Assembly: GCA_938743325.2 (NCBI GenBank)
Contig: OW568886.1
Coordinates: 1 to 64,000 of the forward strand
Length of the DNA stretch: 64,000 nucleotides
From: Pycnococcus provasolii
Lineage: Eukaryota; Chlorophyta; Pseudoscourfieldiophyceae; Pseudoscourfieldiales; Pycnococcaceae
Direction: 5' to 3'
In this document: positions 9,412 to 17,670 of the stretch, piece by piece
Numbering within the stretch: position 1 is the stretch's first letter
Layout: the number at the start of each line of letters is the position of its first letter
The notes under the pieces: model-generated
What the model was told of the DNA's origin: nothing
Databases searched by the model: none
What the model saw: only the letters and a program-made list of their open reading frames with translations
Position numbers and translations under genes: made by a program

Positions 9412-10917
9412 ATGGGAAAAGGACGTGGCAAGGGAACCGGCCGCGGCGGCTTCTTCGGCGACGCCATGGAAGACGCCGTCGACTGCGCGCACCAAATGGC
9501 GTGCTGCGCATGCTGCCTCGTCATATTGGGACCTCTCTTTGTTATTATTGGCATCGCCTTCCTCGGCGCGGCGACGAACGACACGCGTGGAAAACTCATC
9601 AAGGAGTACAGCGGTACAGTGAACTTGTGGAAGGATACGTACTACAAGCAATTTGACGGCATCAACAACATCACGCTCGCACCGCAGGGGTGCACCGTGG
9701 ATTCGTTTATCAAGTCGAGCCCGACGGACAAAGATGAGTGGCAAGGCTCGGACCAGAAAGACTGGAAGGACTACACCTCACTCAAGTACTCGAGCCCATC
9801 AGACGTCGCGGTCACAACTTGCGGTGATTTCGCTACGCCGTCGCCGCCGCCGCCGCCGCCGCCGCCGCCGACCGGTCGACGCCTCAAGTCTGAGGAGAAC
9901 CTCCCACGACGCGTTCTTGCAACCGGCTCGGGCTCGGGCACGGGCACGTCGGCAACGAGCAAGACGGACAAACGGATCAGTGTTGGCACGACAAGAACCT
10001 TGCAGCTGAAGGTTGACGGCGTTTCGATTTCGTACCCCAACTGGGCGCAGGACCGCACAGTTACCTTCTACATGAACGACGCCGCGATCGGATGCAACGG
10101 CGAGGGAACTTCCGCGTGCGAAAGTGCCTGCAAAAACGAAGCTTCTCATAAGGGCGGCACATTCAAAAGCTACAGGCCAGCCGGCCAAAATGGCTATTCG
10201 TGCACTTTTGAGGCGAAGGAGTATGCGCAGAGTGCTTGCCTGAAGATTGAGAAGAAGAGCACGCAGTGGGCCGTGAACTACCTTGACGGCGCTGGCTGCT
10301 ACGACGTGAGCGTCGGCGGCAAGACAACCTTCGAGACGGGCGAGTACGACTCAACACCGGCGAATATGATTCCCTTCGAGGTGCGCCACGCGAACGACCC
10401 GCTCATCTCGTACATGCGCCTCACCAAGGGTGGCGACTTCGGCCTGTCCACGGCCACCAAGATTGCCATCGGTTTTGTGTGTCTCATCATCGGCGTGATC
10501 ATTATCGGGCTTGAGATTATGTGCTGCGTTGCGGTGCAGCGCATGTTCTTTGGCGATCGCCGTCCCGAGTCGCGTCCGCAAGGTGTTCAGGGTGCGATGT
10601 ATGACTTCACCGGACGGTACTTTGGCCAGCCGATGGGCGGCGGTGCGCCAGGATATCCCGCTCAGCAGATGGCGCAGTACCCACCGCAGTATCCGCAGGC
10701 ACAGCCGCAGTACCCGCACGCGCAGCCGCAGTACCCGCACGCGCAGCCGCAGTACCCGCCGCCTGGTATGCCCATGCAGGGCGGCTATCCCCCTCAGGGC
10801 GGTGGTTACCCCCCTCAGGGAGGCTATCCTATGCAGCAGCCTGGATACGGCGGCGGGTATCCTCCGCAGCAGCCGCAGGGTTACCCGGCAGCTCCCATGG
10901 GCTACCCCATGAAATAA
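9412..10917 (+). CDS. Two-span membrane protein with Cys-rich ectodomain and Pro/Tyr-rich tail
   Basis: 501 residues, family not recognised. A basic Gly-rich start (MGKGRGKGTGRGG) leads to a Cys-rich segment next to membrane span 1 (about 33-53), a likely palmitoylation site. A lumenal or extracellular region of about 290 residues follows, with several cysteines and a proline run (SPPPPPPPPPP at about 143-153). Span 2 is at about 347-369. The last 120 residues form a Pro/Gln/Tyr-rich tail with tandem QYPHAQP and GGYPPQG units, like tails of annexins and invertebrate rhodopsins that mediate clustering or phase separation. Topology with both ends cytosolic is inferred. A telomere-like AGGGTTAGGG lies just after the stop (10945). 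Confidence 0.75.
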   Translation: MGKGRGKGTGRGGFFGDAMEDAVDCAHQMACCACCLVILGPLFVIIGIAFLGAATNDTRGKLIKEYSGTVNLWKDTYYKQFDGINNITLAPQGCTVDSFIKSSPTDKDEWQGSDQKDWKDYTSLKYSSPSDVAVTTCGDFATPSPPPPPPPPPTGRRLKSEENLPRRVLATGSGSGTGTSATSKTDKRISVGTTRTLQLKVDGVSISYPNWAQDRTVTFYMNDAAIGCNGEGTSACESACKNEASHKGGTFKSYRPAGQNGYSCTFEAKEYAQSACLKIEKKSTQWAVNYLDGAGCYDVSVGGKTTFETGEYDSTPANMIPFEVRHANDPLISYMRLTKGGDFGLSTATKIAIGFVCLIIGVIIIGLEIMCCVAVQRMFFGDRRPESRPQGVQGAMYDFTGRYFGQPMGGGAPGYPAQQMAQYPPQYPQAQPQYPHAQPQYPHAQPQYPPPGMPMQGGYPPQGGGYPPQGGYPMQQPGYGGGYPPQQPQGYPAAPMGYPMK

Positions 10918-11985
10918 ATCGACACATACATAGTTGGATGGGCAAGGGTTAGGGTGGATCCACTGATCGTTTCTTTCTTTCTTTCTTTTGGTTTGGATTG
11001 TAGTAGTGTGTAAGAAGGAGCTCGGCAGGGGTTGCATTTGTTATTTCAATAATGACTCCGGGCCGTCAAATCCTTCTTCGTATCTTTTGCGTCGTGTAAA
11101 CTGCACTTACTTCCCATGCTAATGTCGGACTACTTGAGAATGCGTGCGTAAGTCTCACGCCTGTCCGGCATTTGCGTGTTTGCACTTGATTCGCAATCAT
11201 AATAAAATCATACGTTCCGCAATCCCGTCCGCGTTTGCTGCCGTAGCACCCAAGGAGCACGGTACCGCTTTGCGCTCTTCTTGATGCCTCCTCCCGTCCG
11301 ACTCCTCTTCGCCACCGTCCTCTTCGCCACCTTCAGTGGTACCTCCACATCCACCGTCTCTCTCTGCCTCCCACTACTTCCTCTTCGGCGCCGTCCTCTT
11401 CGCCACCGTCCTCAGTCGTACCTCCACAACCACCGTCCTCAGTCGCACCTCCACATCCACCGTCTTCGCCTCCGTCGTCGTCGCCACCGTCGTGGTTGTC
11501 GCCTCCTCCACCTCCTCTGGTATGAAGAAAAAGTGATTGTGCACCAGCCTTTCGTCGACGTTGAACTTGCGAGGGTGGCGATGGCGTTGCGCCGACATCG
11601 CCACCCTGGTGCAAAGCATGGACCCTCATGCTTTGCTCCATAGTCTTCTTGGAGGCCTCCTAGGCCTTCTCCTCTTCCCTACCTCTGCCTTTTACTTTCA
11701 TTCTAGTAACTAAACACTTTACCTTAAGCACTCTTCTTACCTTAAGGTCTACCTCCTACAACACCTTGCGGCTCGGCGCGTCCCTCCGACATGAGCGTGC
11801 ATCGCGCTGCGACCGACTTGTACGCCAAGTAATCGGACTGCTTGTTCCGCGCATCCTCTCTCACCGCTCGTGGCAACCCAGTTGCGTCAGTGGCATCAAA
11901 GAATGCCGAATACTCTTCGGCTCTAAATGCGGAGTACGCCGAGAGGAGTACGCCGGAGTGCACCGCGCAGTACTCCTGCTACTCC

Positions 11986-12024
<39 letters not shown>

Positions 12025-12249
12025 GCCACCGCCACCGCCAGGAGGAAGAACGCACGCCATTGCATTTCAATGCCCGTCATTGTCCGACAAGTCTGATTTG
12101 CCAGGTGGCTCGACCAGCCGGACCAGGATCCCCAAAACAAAGTTTCCCAAAAATACATGGACAAGAGGAATGGTTCTACAGCGGATCCCCCGAAAGCCCG
12201 ATGGGTTGCTTGGCCCGACTCGCAGGCCAAATCTTTATCCTGACAACAA
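10918..12249. other. Intergenic region with tandem repeats and hairpins
   Basis: Holds a CTTT run (about 10973-10988), a degenerate tandem repeat of about 24-30 bases rich in CCACCGTC and CTCTTCGCC (11300-11515), two adjacent perfect hairpins (11572-11636, listed separately) and a CCG-type trinucleotide run (11985-12042). Open frames here are repeat-driven and conflict with each other. The last part is presumably the leader of the 12250 gene. Confidence 0.55.
11572..11636. other. Two adjacent perfect hairpins (candidate structured RNA)
   Basis: Hairpin 1 pairs AGGGTGGCGATG (11572-11583) with its exact complement at 11596-11607 around a 12-base loop. Hairpin 2 pairs GCAAAGCATG (11611-11620) with its exact complement at 11627-11636 around a 6-base loop. 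The two are only three bases apart. A palindrome, GGAGGCCTCC, follows at about 11651. Orientation and function are unknown. Confidence 0.4.
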
Positions 12250-13440
12250 ATGACGCTACGCGCTCGCACGCCTTCAGGCGGCGGTTTACATGCGCGGCGT
12301 TGTCGTCTCCACATCAGCGCGTCGTTCGCGCCAAGGCGCCGCGCGCCGCAGGCTCCACCGGAGACGGTCTTCAACACGCAAATGCGAGACCTCCTTCTCA
12401 GGCAGACGGCGACGGGTGGTGCGCTGCTGCTCTTCAACGCGGGGTCGTTGCCCGGGCTGTACCGGCTCGCGACGACGGGCGTGCCGGACGTGAACACCCC
12501 CGCCGAGGCGTACGTTGTCGCGCAGGTGGTAGTGGGCATGGCGCTGTGCGGCTTGCCACTCGCGCAGCTCGGAAAGCTATTGGATGGATTGAATATGCCA
12601 ATCACCATCAAGATGCGCCGAGACACGGAACTGTTGACGCTGTCGACGTTCGGCTCCAAGTCGCAGCCCGTCGCCGCAGCCGTGGTCGCACTCGGGCTGA
12701 GCCTCTGGACGGGTGTTACGGAGGAGGTTGCCTTTCGTGGGTGCCTCATGCCAAGGTTAGCGGAGATGTTCCACAGTGCACCTCTCGGCGTCGCCGCCTC
12801 CAGCTTGCTGTTCGGCCTTGCTCACTGGAGCTTCGACGTCAGCGTCGAGAGCGCATTTTTGCTGACGTTGCAGACATTCTACGGCTTCTGCTTCGCGCTG
12901 TGCTATTTGCTCTTCGACGGGCCGGGCACCGCAACGCTGTGGGACGGCACGACGAGCGATGTCACGCTCACTGGACTGCTTGCAGCCATCGGCGCGCACA
13001 CGCTGTACGATTTCCGCGCATTCTACGACACGCACAACGAGGTGGCGGGGCAGGTTGCGTACACGCGTCGCTCGCTCGTCTCACCGCCGGAGGTGGACGC
13101 CGGGGGGGCTGTGTTGGAGAGAGTTAGAGACATTGCATCCGAGAATGAATTGGACGAAGGTTTTCTAACGCTGACAAAGACAGTCTTCTACTACCTCGAC
13201 ACCAATCAGGATGGCTACGTCGACTCAGAGGAGCTGCGGAGCGGTCTGTGCACATTCGGCAGCTCGTTGCGCGGAACCGACGGCTCGCAGCCTCCGAGCA
13301 TGAGGGATGTCTCCGCTCTCATCGAGAGCGTTGACGAGGATGCGAACCAGAAGCTCGACATTGCCGAGTTTTTGGAGTTGGTTTTGAAAATGGAGGGCAA
13401 TCCCATGGTGATGGTGAGCAGCCTGTTGTACACACCTTAA
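12250..13440 (+). CDS. CPBP (CAAX-protease-like) membrane protein fused to two EF-hands
   Basis: 396 residues. Residues 1-40 are basic with few acids, a likely plastid transit peptide. Residues 45-260 hold several membrane spans and the three CPBP/Rce1-like motifs: EEVAFRG (about 158-164), FGLAHW (about 189-194) and AHTLYDF (about 249-255). In this family the glutamates and histidines form an intramembrane glutamic protease site. Residues 300-385 hold an EF-hand pair: DTNQDGYVDSEEL with good calcium ligands, and DEDANQKLDIAEF, also nearly complete. Calcium control of a membrane protease or adaptor is inferred from the fusion. Plant plastid CPBP proteins include stabilisers of chlorophyll enzymes and SCO4-like proteins; I know of no standard member with EF-hands. 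ATG at 12250 is the first in frame after noncoding sequence. Confidence 0.85.
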   Translation: MTLRARTPSGGGLHARRCRLHISASFAPRRRAPQAPPETVFNTQMRDLLLRQTATGGALLLFNAGSLPGLYRLATTGVPDVNTPAEAYVVAQVVVGMALCGLPLAQLGKLLDGLNMPITIKMRRDTELLTLSTFGSKSQPVAAAVVALGLSLWTGVTEEVAFRGCLMPRLAEMFHSAPLGVAASSLLFGLAHWSFDVSVESAFLLTLQTFYGFCFALCYLLFDGPGTATLWDGTTSDVTLTGLLAAIGAHTLYDFRAFYDTHNEVAGQVAYTRRSLVSPPEVDAGGAVLERVRDIASENELDEGFLTLTKTVFYYLDTNQDGYVDSEELRSGLCTFGSSLRGTDGSQPPSMRDVSALIESVDEDANQKLDIAEFLELVLKMEGNPMVMVSSLLYTP

Positions 13441-13525
13441 GGAAGTGACGTTTGTTTGTTTGTTTGTTTGGATTAGTTGTTTGTTTGTTGGTATATAACA
13501 TTACGATTATGATACATTTTGGTTG

Positions 13526-14737
13526 TTACCACTTGTGCACCACCTGAGCATCCATCACAATTTTGCGCGCGTAGGAATCCATCTCGCACCGTCGTCGCGT
13601 TTCCTCCGGGGACTCCTGCGGTGCATACTCGTCAACGTCAAAGCCGCGCTCCTTAGCCATCCTCGCGGGCACGACGTGCTGCCACCAGAAGGAGGCGAGC
13701 ATGCTGTAGCAGTTCTCCCAGTATGCACGATCGCGCTCGAAGCGAAACACCTTGCACCCGTGGTTTGGCGTGTAGCAGAGCAGGTGCACGTACTCACGAT
13801 CGAACACCTCCATCTGTCCTTGAATCTGCGGAACGTAATACGGTGGCGGCGTGTCCCACGGCTTCATGAGCTCAGGGCTGCCCCTGTTCCATGGACACTT
13901 GATTTCCAGGAGGCCGTCCGTCAGCAGGCCATCCGGGCTCGCGCCAAGCCAGCTCTCGCTGAGGTCCTCGCCCAGCGTCTGGAACGCGACGTGCGTCTGC
14001 ACGGACACTTGTAGCTGTTCCTCGTACGCCTTGAGGGCCAACGGCTCGCTCGCGGAACCGTGCCGCGTCGCGGCATTTCCCCTGAAGGGTTCCGCCAAGC
14101 CAAGCTTCGACTTCCACAGCTCGAGCTTACCGCGCATGCCAAAGTGTCCAACGGCGTTGGCAAAGTCGCTCGCGGTGATCCGCGCGTCGCGAAGCGCGTG
14201 CCACGTAGCACTGCCCTGGTCCTGATCAGCCCACGTGCCACCACGAAGCGGGGTGAGTGACGTAAGCGTGGATAGCGCCCACAGGTTGTCGGAGGGAACT
14301 TGTGACTGTTGTGGTATTGTGCTACGGTGTATGTCTGGTGTTTCAGCGTCGAAGAGCATCCTTTTCAAGTCCTCGCACAGCCGCGTGCGCTCCGAAGGCG
14401 TGCTGTTTGCATAGCTAAACTGGAACTCCGACGCGAGCGGGTGCTCGAGAGCGCCAAGCTTGTTGTACATGAAGTGAGCAAAGGTTTCCTCCTTACCTTG
14501 GATGTTTGTGTAATTATTTTTGGACTCGTACTCGATGGCGCGTAGCAGGTGGTTTCGCTGGTGGTCGTCAAAGGGGGAGGAGGAGGAGGAGGAGGAGGAG
14601 GAGGAGCCGGCTGCTGTGAATGCGAAGCGTTGTTGTTGCTGAGAGGTGGTGTAGTAAGAGTGGCGGCGCAACCCGAAGACGGAGAACGAGCGCCATAGAC
14701 GGCGCGTCATCGACGACGACGACGACGCACTTGGCAT
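13526..14737 (-). CDS. YqaJ-family nuclease (lambda exonuclease fold), organelle-targeted
   Basis: 403 residues from the chosen ATG at 14737. The first 45 residues (MPSASSSSSMTRRLWRSFSV at the start) are basic and Ser-rich, a mitochondrial or plastid presequence. The core has the YqaJ motifs: WHALRDARITASDF, a HGSASEPLALKAYEEQ segment with the motif glutamate, and ASPDGL followed by LEIKCPW, the D-(E/Q)-x-K metal site of the PD-(D/E)xK fold; QIQGQMEVF follows. Such enzymes resect DNA 5' to 3' for single-strand annealing and are known from phages and from algal nuclear genomes as organelle proteins. A 24-residue in-frame extension to 14806 is possible but less presequence-like. The 5' end lies in a duplicated block; a truncated copy is at 23303-23419. 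Confidence 0.85.
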   Translation of the reverse strand: MPSASSSSSMTRRLWRSFSVFGLRRHSYYTTSQQQQRFAFTAAGSSSSSSSSSSPFDDHQRNHLLRAIEYESKNNYTNIQGKEETFAHFMYNKLGALEHPLASEFQFSYANSTPSERTRLCEDLKRMLFDAETPDIHRSTIPQQSQVPSDNLWALSTLTSLTPLRGGTWADQDQGSATWHALRDARITASDFANAVGHFGMRGKLELWKSKLGLAEPFRGNAATRHGSASEPLALKAYEEQLQVSVQTHVAFQTLGEDLSESWLGASPDGLLTDGLLEIKCPWNRGSPELMKPWDTPPPYYVPQIQGQMEVFDREYVHLLCYTPNHGCKVFRFERDRAYWENCYSMLASFWWQHVVPARMAKERGFDVDEYAPQESPEETRRRCEMDSYARKIVMDAQVVHKW

Positions 14738-14879
14738 GGTGGTGGTGAACGAATTTTCTAGTTGCAAGCTTGTTTCAAGGAAAAGATCCGTCAGAAGACA
14801 GACCAAAGTTTTGCCTAAAATTTCTTTATATTCTTGAACATTCGCCGATGGTTTTCAACAAATAGAAAACCGGCATCGC

Positions 14880-15122
14880 AATCGTGCGGCCACGGGTTCG
14901 AGCCCCGTATGTACGTGAATTTTTCGCACCATACTTCGCTCCTATAAAATAAAAATAGACGATCTCACTTATCTTTCATTCCTTCTGCAGAGGGTAGCGC
15001 AAAATTACGCCCTGTTGTAAGTTCATCATTTCGCTGATGTCTTCGACTTTCAAAAAAAAATACCACCTCATCATCCACAATTCTCTTCCTCAGAGCTCAG
15101 TTGGTAGAGCGCACGACTGTAC
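14880..15122 (+). tRNA. Candidate permuted tRNA-Tyr (GTA), 3' half before 5' half
   Basis: The 3' half (14880-14916) gives anticodon-stem strand TCGTG, a 5-base variable loop, and a perfect T-arm: ACGGG, TTCGAGC loop, CCCGT. The 5' half lies 170 bases downstream (about 15093-15122): D-arm GCTC, AGTTGGTA, GAGC, then anticodon-stem strand CACGA and CTGTA. CACGA pairs with TCGTG over all five positions, and CTGTA plus AA makes the canonical tRNA-Tyr loop. The order on the + strand is thus 3' half then 5' half, as in circularly permuted tRNA genes known from red algae and prasinophytes. Weak points: the acceptor strands (ATGTACG against TTCCTCA) do not pair, position 8 is not T, and a T5 run follows the 3' half. 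Confidence 0.5.
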
Positions 15123-15449
15123 GTAAAATTCTCGAAGTTGAATTCTATACCACCTTCGACATCGACAATTCTCTTACACCACCATTCAATCACAGCTTAA
15201 AGTGCATCCTCCAATTCGTTGTGAAACAGCGATAACACATAATCGGCTTGTCGCGCATCTCTATATCGCCACGAATGTGGTGTTTTTTTTTTTGTCGGAT
15301 TGGGGACACATTCGCGGCCGGGCGACCGGGACATCATGCGTGTCGCGCACTTAAGGGCGGCGGCGACGAGGACGACGAGAATGTCGACGCTGAGGCGACC
15401 TAAAAACACACAAACACACACAAAAAAAAGATCAAACAGCGCCGATTAA

Positions 15450-15785
15450 TTACGGTGCAGCATTGGGCGCAGCGAGATAAGCAAGCTTCTCTGCACGCTG
15501 GTTCACCTCGTCACTCCACTTCGGGAGACCAAGCTTTCCACTCCACTCGCCGTATCCGTCACCCTCCGCGCTCTGCGCAATTCCAAGCCTCGCGACGTTT
15601 TGCACAACCTCGGGAAGGAACACCGCGCGCCAAAAAGCGGGACGAACGAGCATGCGCTCGTAGAATGCGCTGAGATGTGGCCACGTGGCTGACGCGCCCT
15701 CCTCGCATCCGCCGCCACCATTCTTCGTGGCGGCAAGTGCGTGCATGGCGAGCGAGAAGCGGTTCAGCTGCCACGGCACGTCCTG
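15450..15785 (-). pseudogene. Truncated 3' end of the GST gene (duplicated copy)
   Basis: This matches the last about 108 codons of the GST gene at 21490-22590, in opposite orientation, including the same stop codon and trailer. It starts abruptly at about 15785 with no start or N-terminal domain. It is a fragment left by the duplicated inversion breakpoint. Confidence 0.92.
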
Positions 15786-15846
15786 AATCGCACATGATGA
15801 CAACTGAACTTATGTGAAGGAAAAAAGGTTGGACCCATTTTTTCCG

Positions 15847-15993
15847 ACCAAGGCGGCGACGGCGTTGCTGCTGCCACCCACCGCAAGTGTTTTCTTCTTC
15901 TTCCGCACGAGGAGGAGAGGCAGAGGCGACATGGGAACTCTCAAGCACGTTCCCCATGGCGAGAGCAGTCAGTTGTGATTCTTCTGTGCCGAT
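15847..15993 (-). pseudogene. Truncated 5' end of the SNF2 gene (duplicated copy)
   Basis: Inverted copy of about 25116-25265, covering the bases before the start codon of the SNF2 gene and its first about 37 codons (MGNVLESSHVASASPP...). It loses similarity within the basic RRRRL stretch. It shows one base difference from the intact copy within the coding part seen before similarity ends. Confidence 0.9.
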
Positions 15994-16247
15994 GACTCCG
16001 CTTTGTCAACAAGAGCAGTGAGCAGTTTCTGCGCACTTTCAAGCTGCTTCTCGGCTGTTTCAACGAGTATTTTGTGCGTCGGTGTCCGTGGTACTCCTTC
16101 GTCCGTGAGAGACGCGCGCTGCACTTCGTCGCGTCGCGCTAAAGCGTCGTCTCGCAGCAGTTCCGCGGCTGTTATTCGCGCTGCACGTGCTTCCTTCTCG
16201 TTGCGTGTCAGCTCAGTGAGGGTGTGTTTCTCGTCCGTCTTGAGCAT
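15969..16247 (-). CDS. Small charged helical protein, unknown
   Basis: 92 residues, start ATG at 16247. Nearly all of it is predicted helix/coiled coil by eye, with heptad-like spacing and alternating charge (NEKEARAARITAAELL; KQLESAQKLLTALVDKAE). No known family. Its stop codon lies inside the block shared with 25116-25265, but the rest of the frame is absent from the other copy, where only about 24 bases replace about 744. So either the right-hand copy lost this gene or it was inserted here. Reality of the gene rests on codon-like composition alone. Confidence 0.4.
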   Translation of the reverse strand: MLKTDEKHTLTELTRNEKEARAARITAAELLRDDALARRDEVQRASLTDEGVPRTPTHKILVETAEKQLESAQKLLTALVDKAESSAQKNHN

Positions 16248-16737
16248 AGCTGGGCTCGTTGTGACGGCAGTAGTATGAATATTAGTTTCTCCAAGTTTCG
16301 TGGGCGTTAGTCTTCTTAAACGCGGGTGAGACCCGGTTCCATAAGTGTCAAAGAAGTATGGCGCCGCGGGGGAAAAATAAATAAAAGAGAAGAGTGAAGG
16401 TTACTATGGGGTAAAAGTGAAGGGCGTGCCCGAGTGCGTCTCGGCGCGCCAGACTCTTCCAAGGGGAGAATAGGTCGAGAGAAAACTCCGACCTATATCC
16501 TGGTTAAAAGTCCAATGTCAAGGAGGCACCTCGACCTATTCCATATGACAATCTGTCATATGGGATTCCAAACTACCCACAGCCCTCCATCTATATTCCA
16601 ACTAACACCAGAGCCAGTGTGGAACGAGAGTCGTCCATCTTCCAATACATTATTCCTACCATCTGGGACCCATTGTTGAATGAGTCCCCATCCAACCATA
16701 AACCCTAAACTCCATCTGAACATCTCACAACCGTCAC
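16248..16737. other. Left-copy-specific noncoding sequence with hairpins
   Basis: Absent from the right-hand copy of block B. It contains ATAGGTCG (16470-16477) pairing with 16489-16496, and a 10-base stem with a 3-base loop, CCATATGACA (16541-16550) with 16554-16563. An AAACCCTAAA element lies at 16701. No gene is recognised; it may include the promoter of the 92-residue frame. Confidence 0.45.
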
Positions 16738-17670
16738 GGAAAGTCAACAATGCAGTCATTCCCAATCAAGCCTGGACACATACATTTCTTCCTGTACCAT
16801 GGCGCATCGATTAAACCCCTAATCAAATCCTCGCTAAATCGAGAGGTCACCGGTTCGATCCCGGTTAGAGGCAAAAACTCTATCAAGTTTTTCATGTATA
16901 AACACATGCGTCCTGAAGGAAACTTCAGTCTCTATAGTACGATTTTTCTCGGCAATCTCTGATCTCAATCCATCGAAGAGACCATGCCCTAACTTTCGCA
17001 TTCTCTATAGGCTCAGTAACCCTGGTTAGAGCGCTCGACGTTCGTGTTTTATTCTTGCAACATTCGTCTATCAGCACATTTGTACCTGGACCCTAACCCT
17101 AGCCCTAACTCAATAATCAGTCATATCAAAAAGAAACAAGTCGGTTTAGCAGCACCTTTTTTTTGCTCTCGTGAATATCTGCCGGCACTCGAGGATTTGA
17201 GTGGTCTCCAGTCGAATGCCGATTTGCTCACTCGAGGGCTCGAGGCCTCTCTTGTAAATTGTAATAATTCTTCGTTTTCCTTTTAAAGAGTCTACTTGTC
17301 ACGTCTCGCGTCTACACGATCGACAATATGTCAAGAACACGAGGACGGGCGGGACGGCGAGGACGACTCCGCGCCGGCCGGGTTTTATTGGCCGTCCGTT
17401 GAAGAGATATAGTAGTACTCTCTCCTGATCTGCCTCTTCATCAAACACACGTAGTAGTGCCGTACAATGTCCATAAAGTAGTAGTAGTTAGTATGTACAA
17501 TATGTTACTTTTTTTAGTTCTCACCACCACCACGGTGCGCGTTCCCGACAAGCTGGGCGATCGCCATCACCTGCGTCTGAAGCAAGTTTGCAAGGATAAC
17601 ATCATTGCTTAGAGAGGAGCCGCCATCAGAAGGCACACCGCCACCACTCAATACCGAACCATTGACGTTC
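16738..17670. repeat. Duplicated breakpoint block B, left copy (inverted match at 23493-25091)
   Basis: About 0.93 kb nearly identical to the reverse complement of 24300-25091 plus 23493-23640. It contains a permuted tRNA-like gene, a short telomere-like tract (17090-17108) and the 3' end of the large oxidoreductase gene. In the right-hand copy the match is interrupted by the 659-base element at 23641-24299. Confidence 0.93.
16839..17043 (+). tRNA. Candidate permuted tRNA, anticodon not assigned
   Basis: The 3' half (16839-16873) has anticodon-stem strand TCGAG, a 5-base variable loop, a perfect T-arm (ACCGG, TTCGATC, CCGGT), acceptor strand TAGAGGC and discriminator A. The 5' half lies 127 bases downstream (17001-17043): acceptor strand TTCTCTA, D-arm GCTC...GAGC with a GG-containing loop, and anticodon-stem strand CTCGA. 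CTCGA pairs perfectly with TCGAG, and TCTCTA pairs with TAGAGG in six positions (one G-U). Both stems therefore join the two halves, in permuted order. The loop after CTCGA reads CGTTC, so base 33 is not T in the simplest reading and the anticodon is unclear. Confidence 0.55.

Larger units (their letters stand above)
14617..15785. repeat. Duplicated breakpoint block A, left copy (inverted match at 22260-23419)
   Basis: About 1.17 kb nearly identical, in reverse orientation, to 22260-23419. It runs from inside the YqaJ gene 5' end, through the tRNA-like region, into a truncated GST 3' end. Small length differences occur only near its two edges (for example a missing 6-base CAA unit and a small gap in the GST end). 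Confidence 0.93.

Noticed and set aside
11281-11643. 120-codon frame in the CCACCGTC repeats, and its antisense partner
   Set aside because: Both are products of tandem repeats and two hairpins; no start context or family supports either.
14880-15122. The tRNA halves as one ordinary intron-containing tRNA
   Set aside because: The T-arm half lies upstream of the D-arm half on the same strand in both copies. No D-arm half is found upstream of the T-arm, and no T-arm follows the D-arm half.
15197-15421. 74-codon open frame present identically at 15197-15421 (-) and 22619-22843 (+)
   Set aside because: The identity is explained by the inverted duplication of block A, so it is not independent evidence of selection. 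It lies in the GST trailer and has no family.
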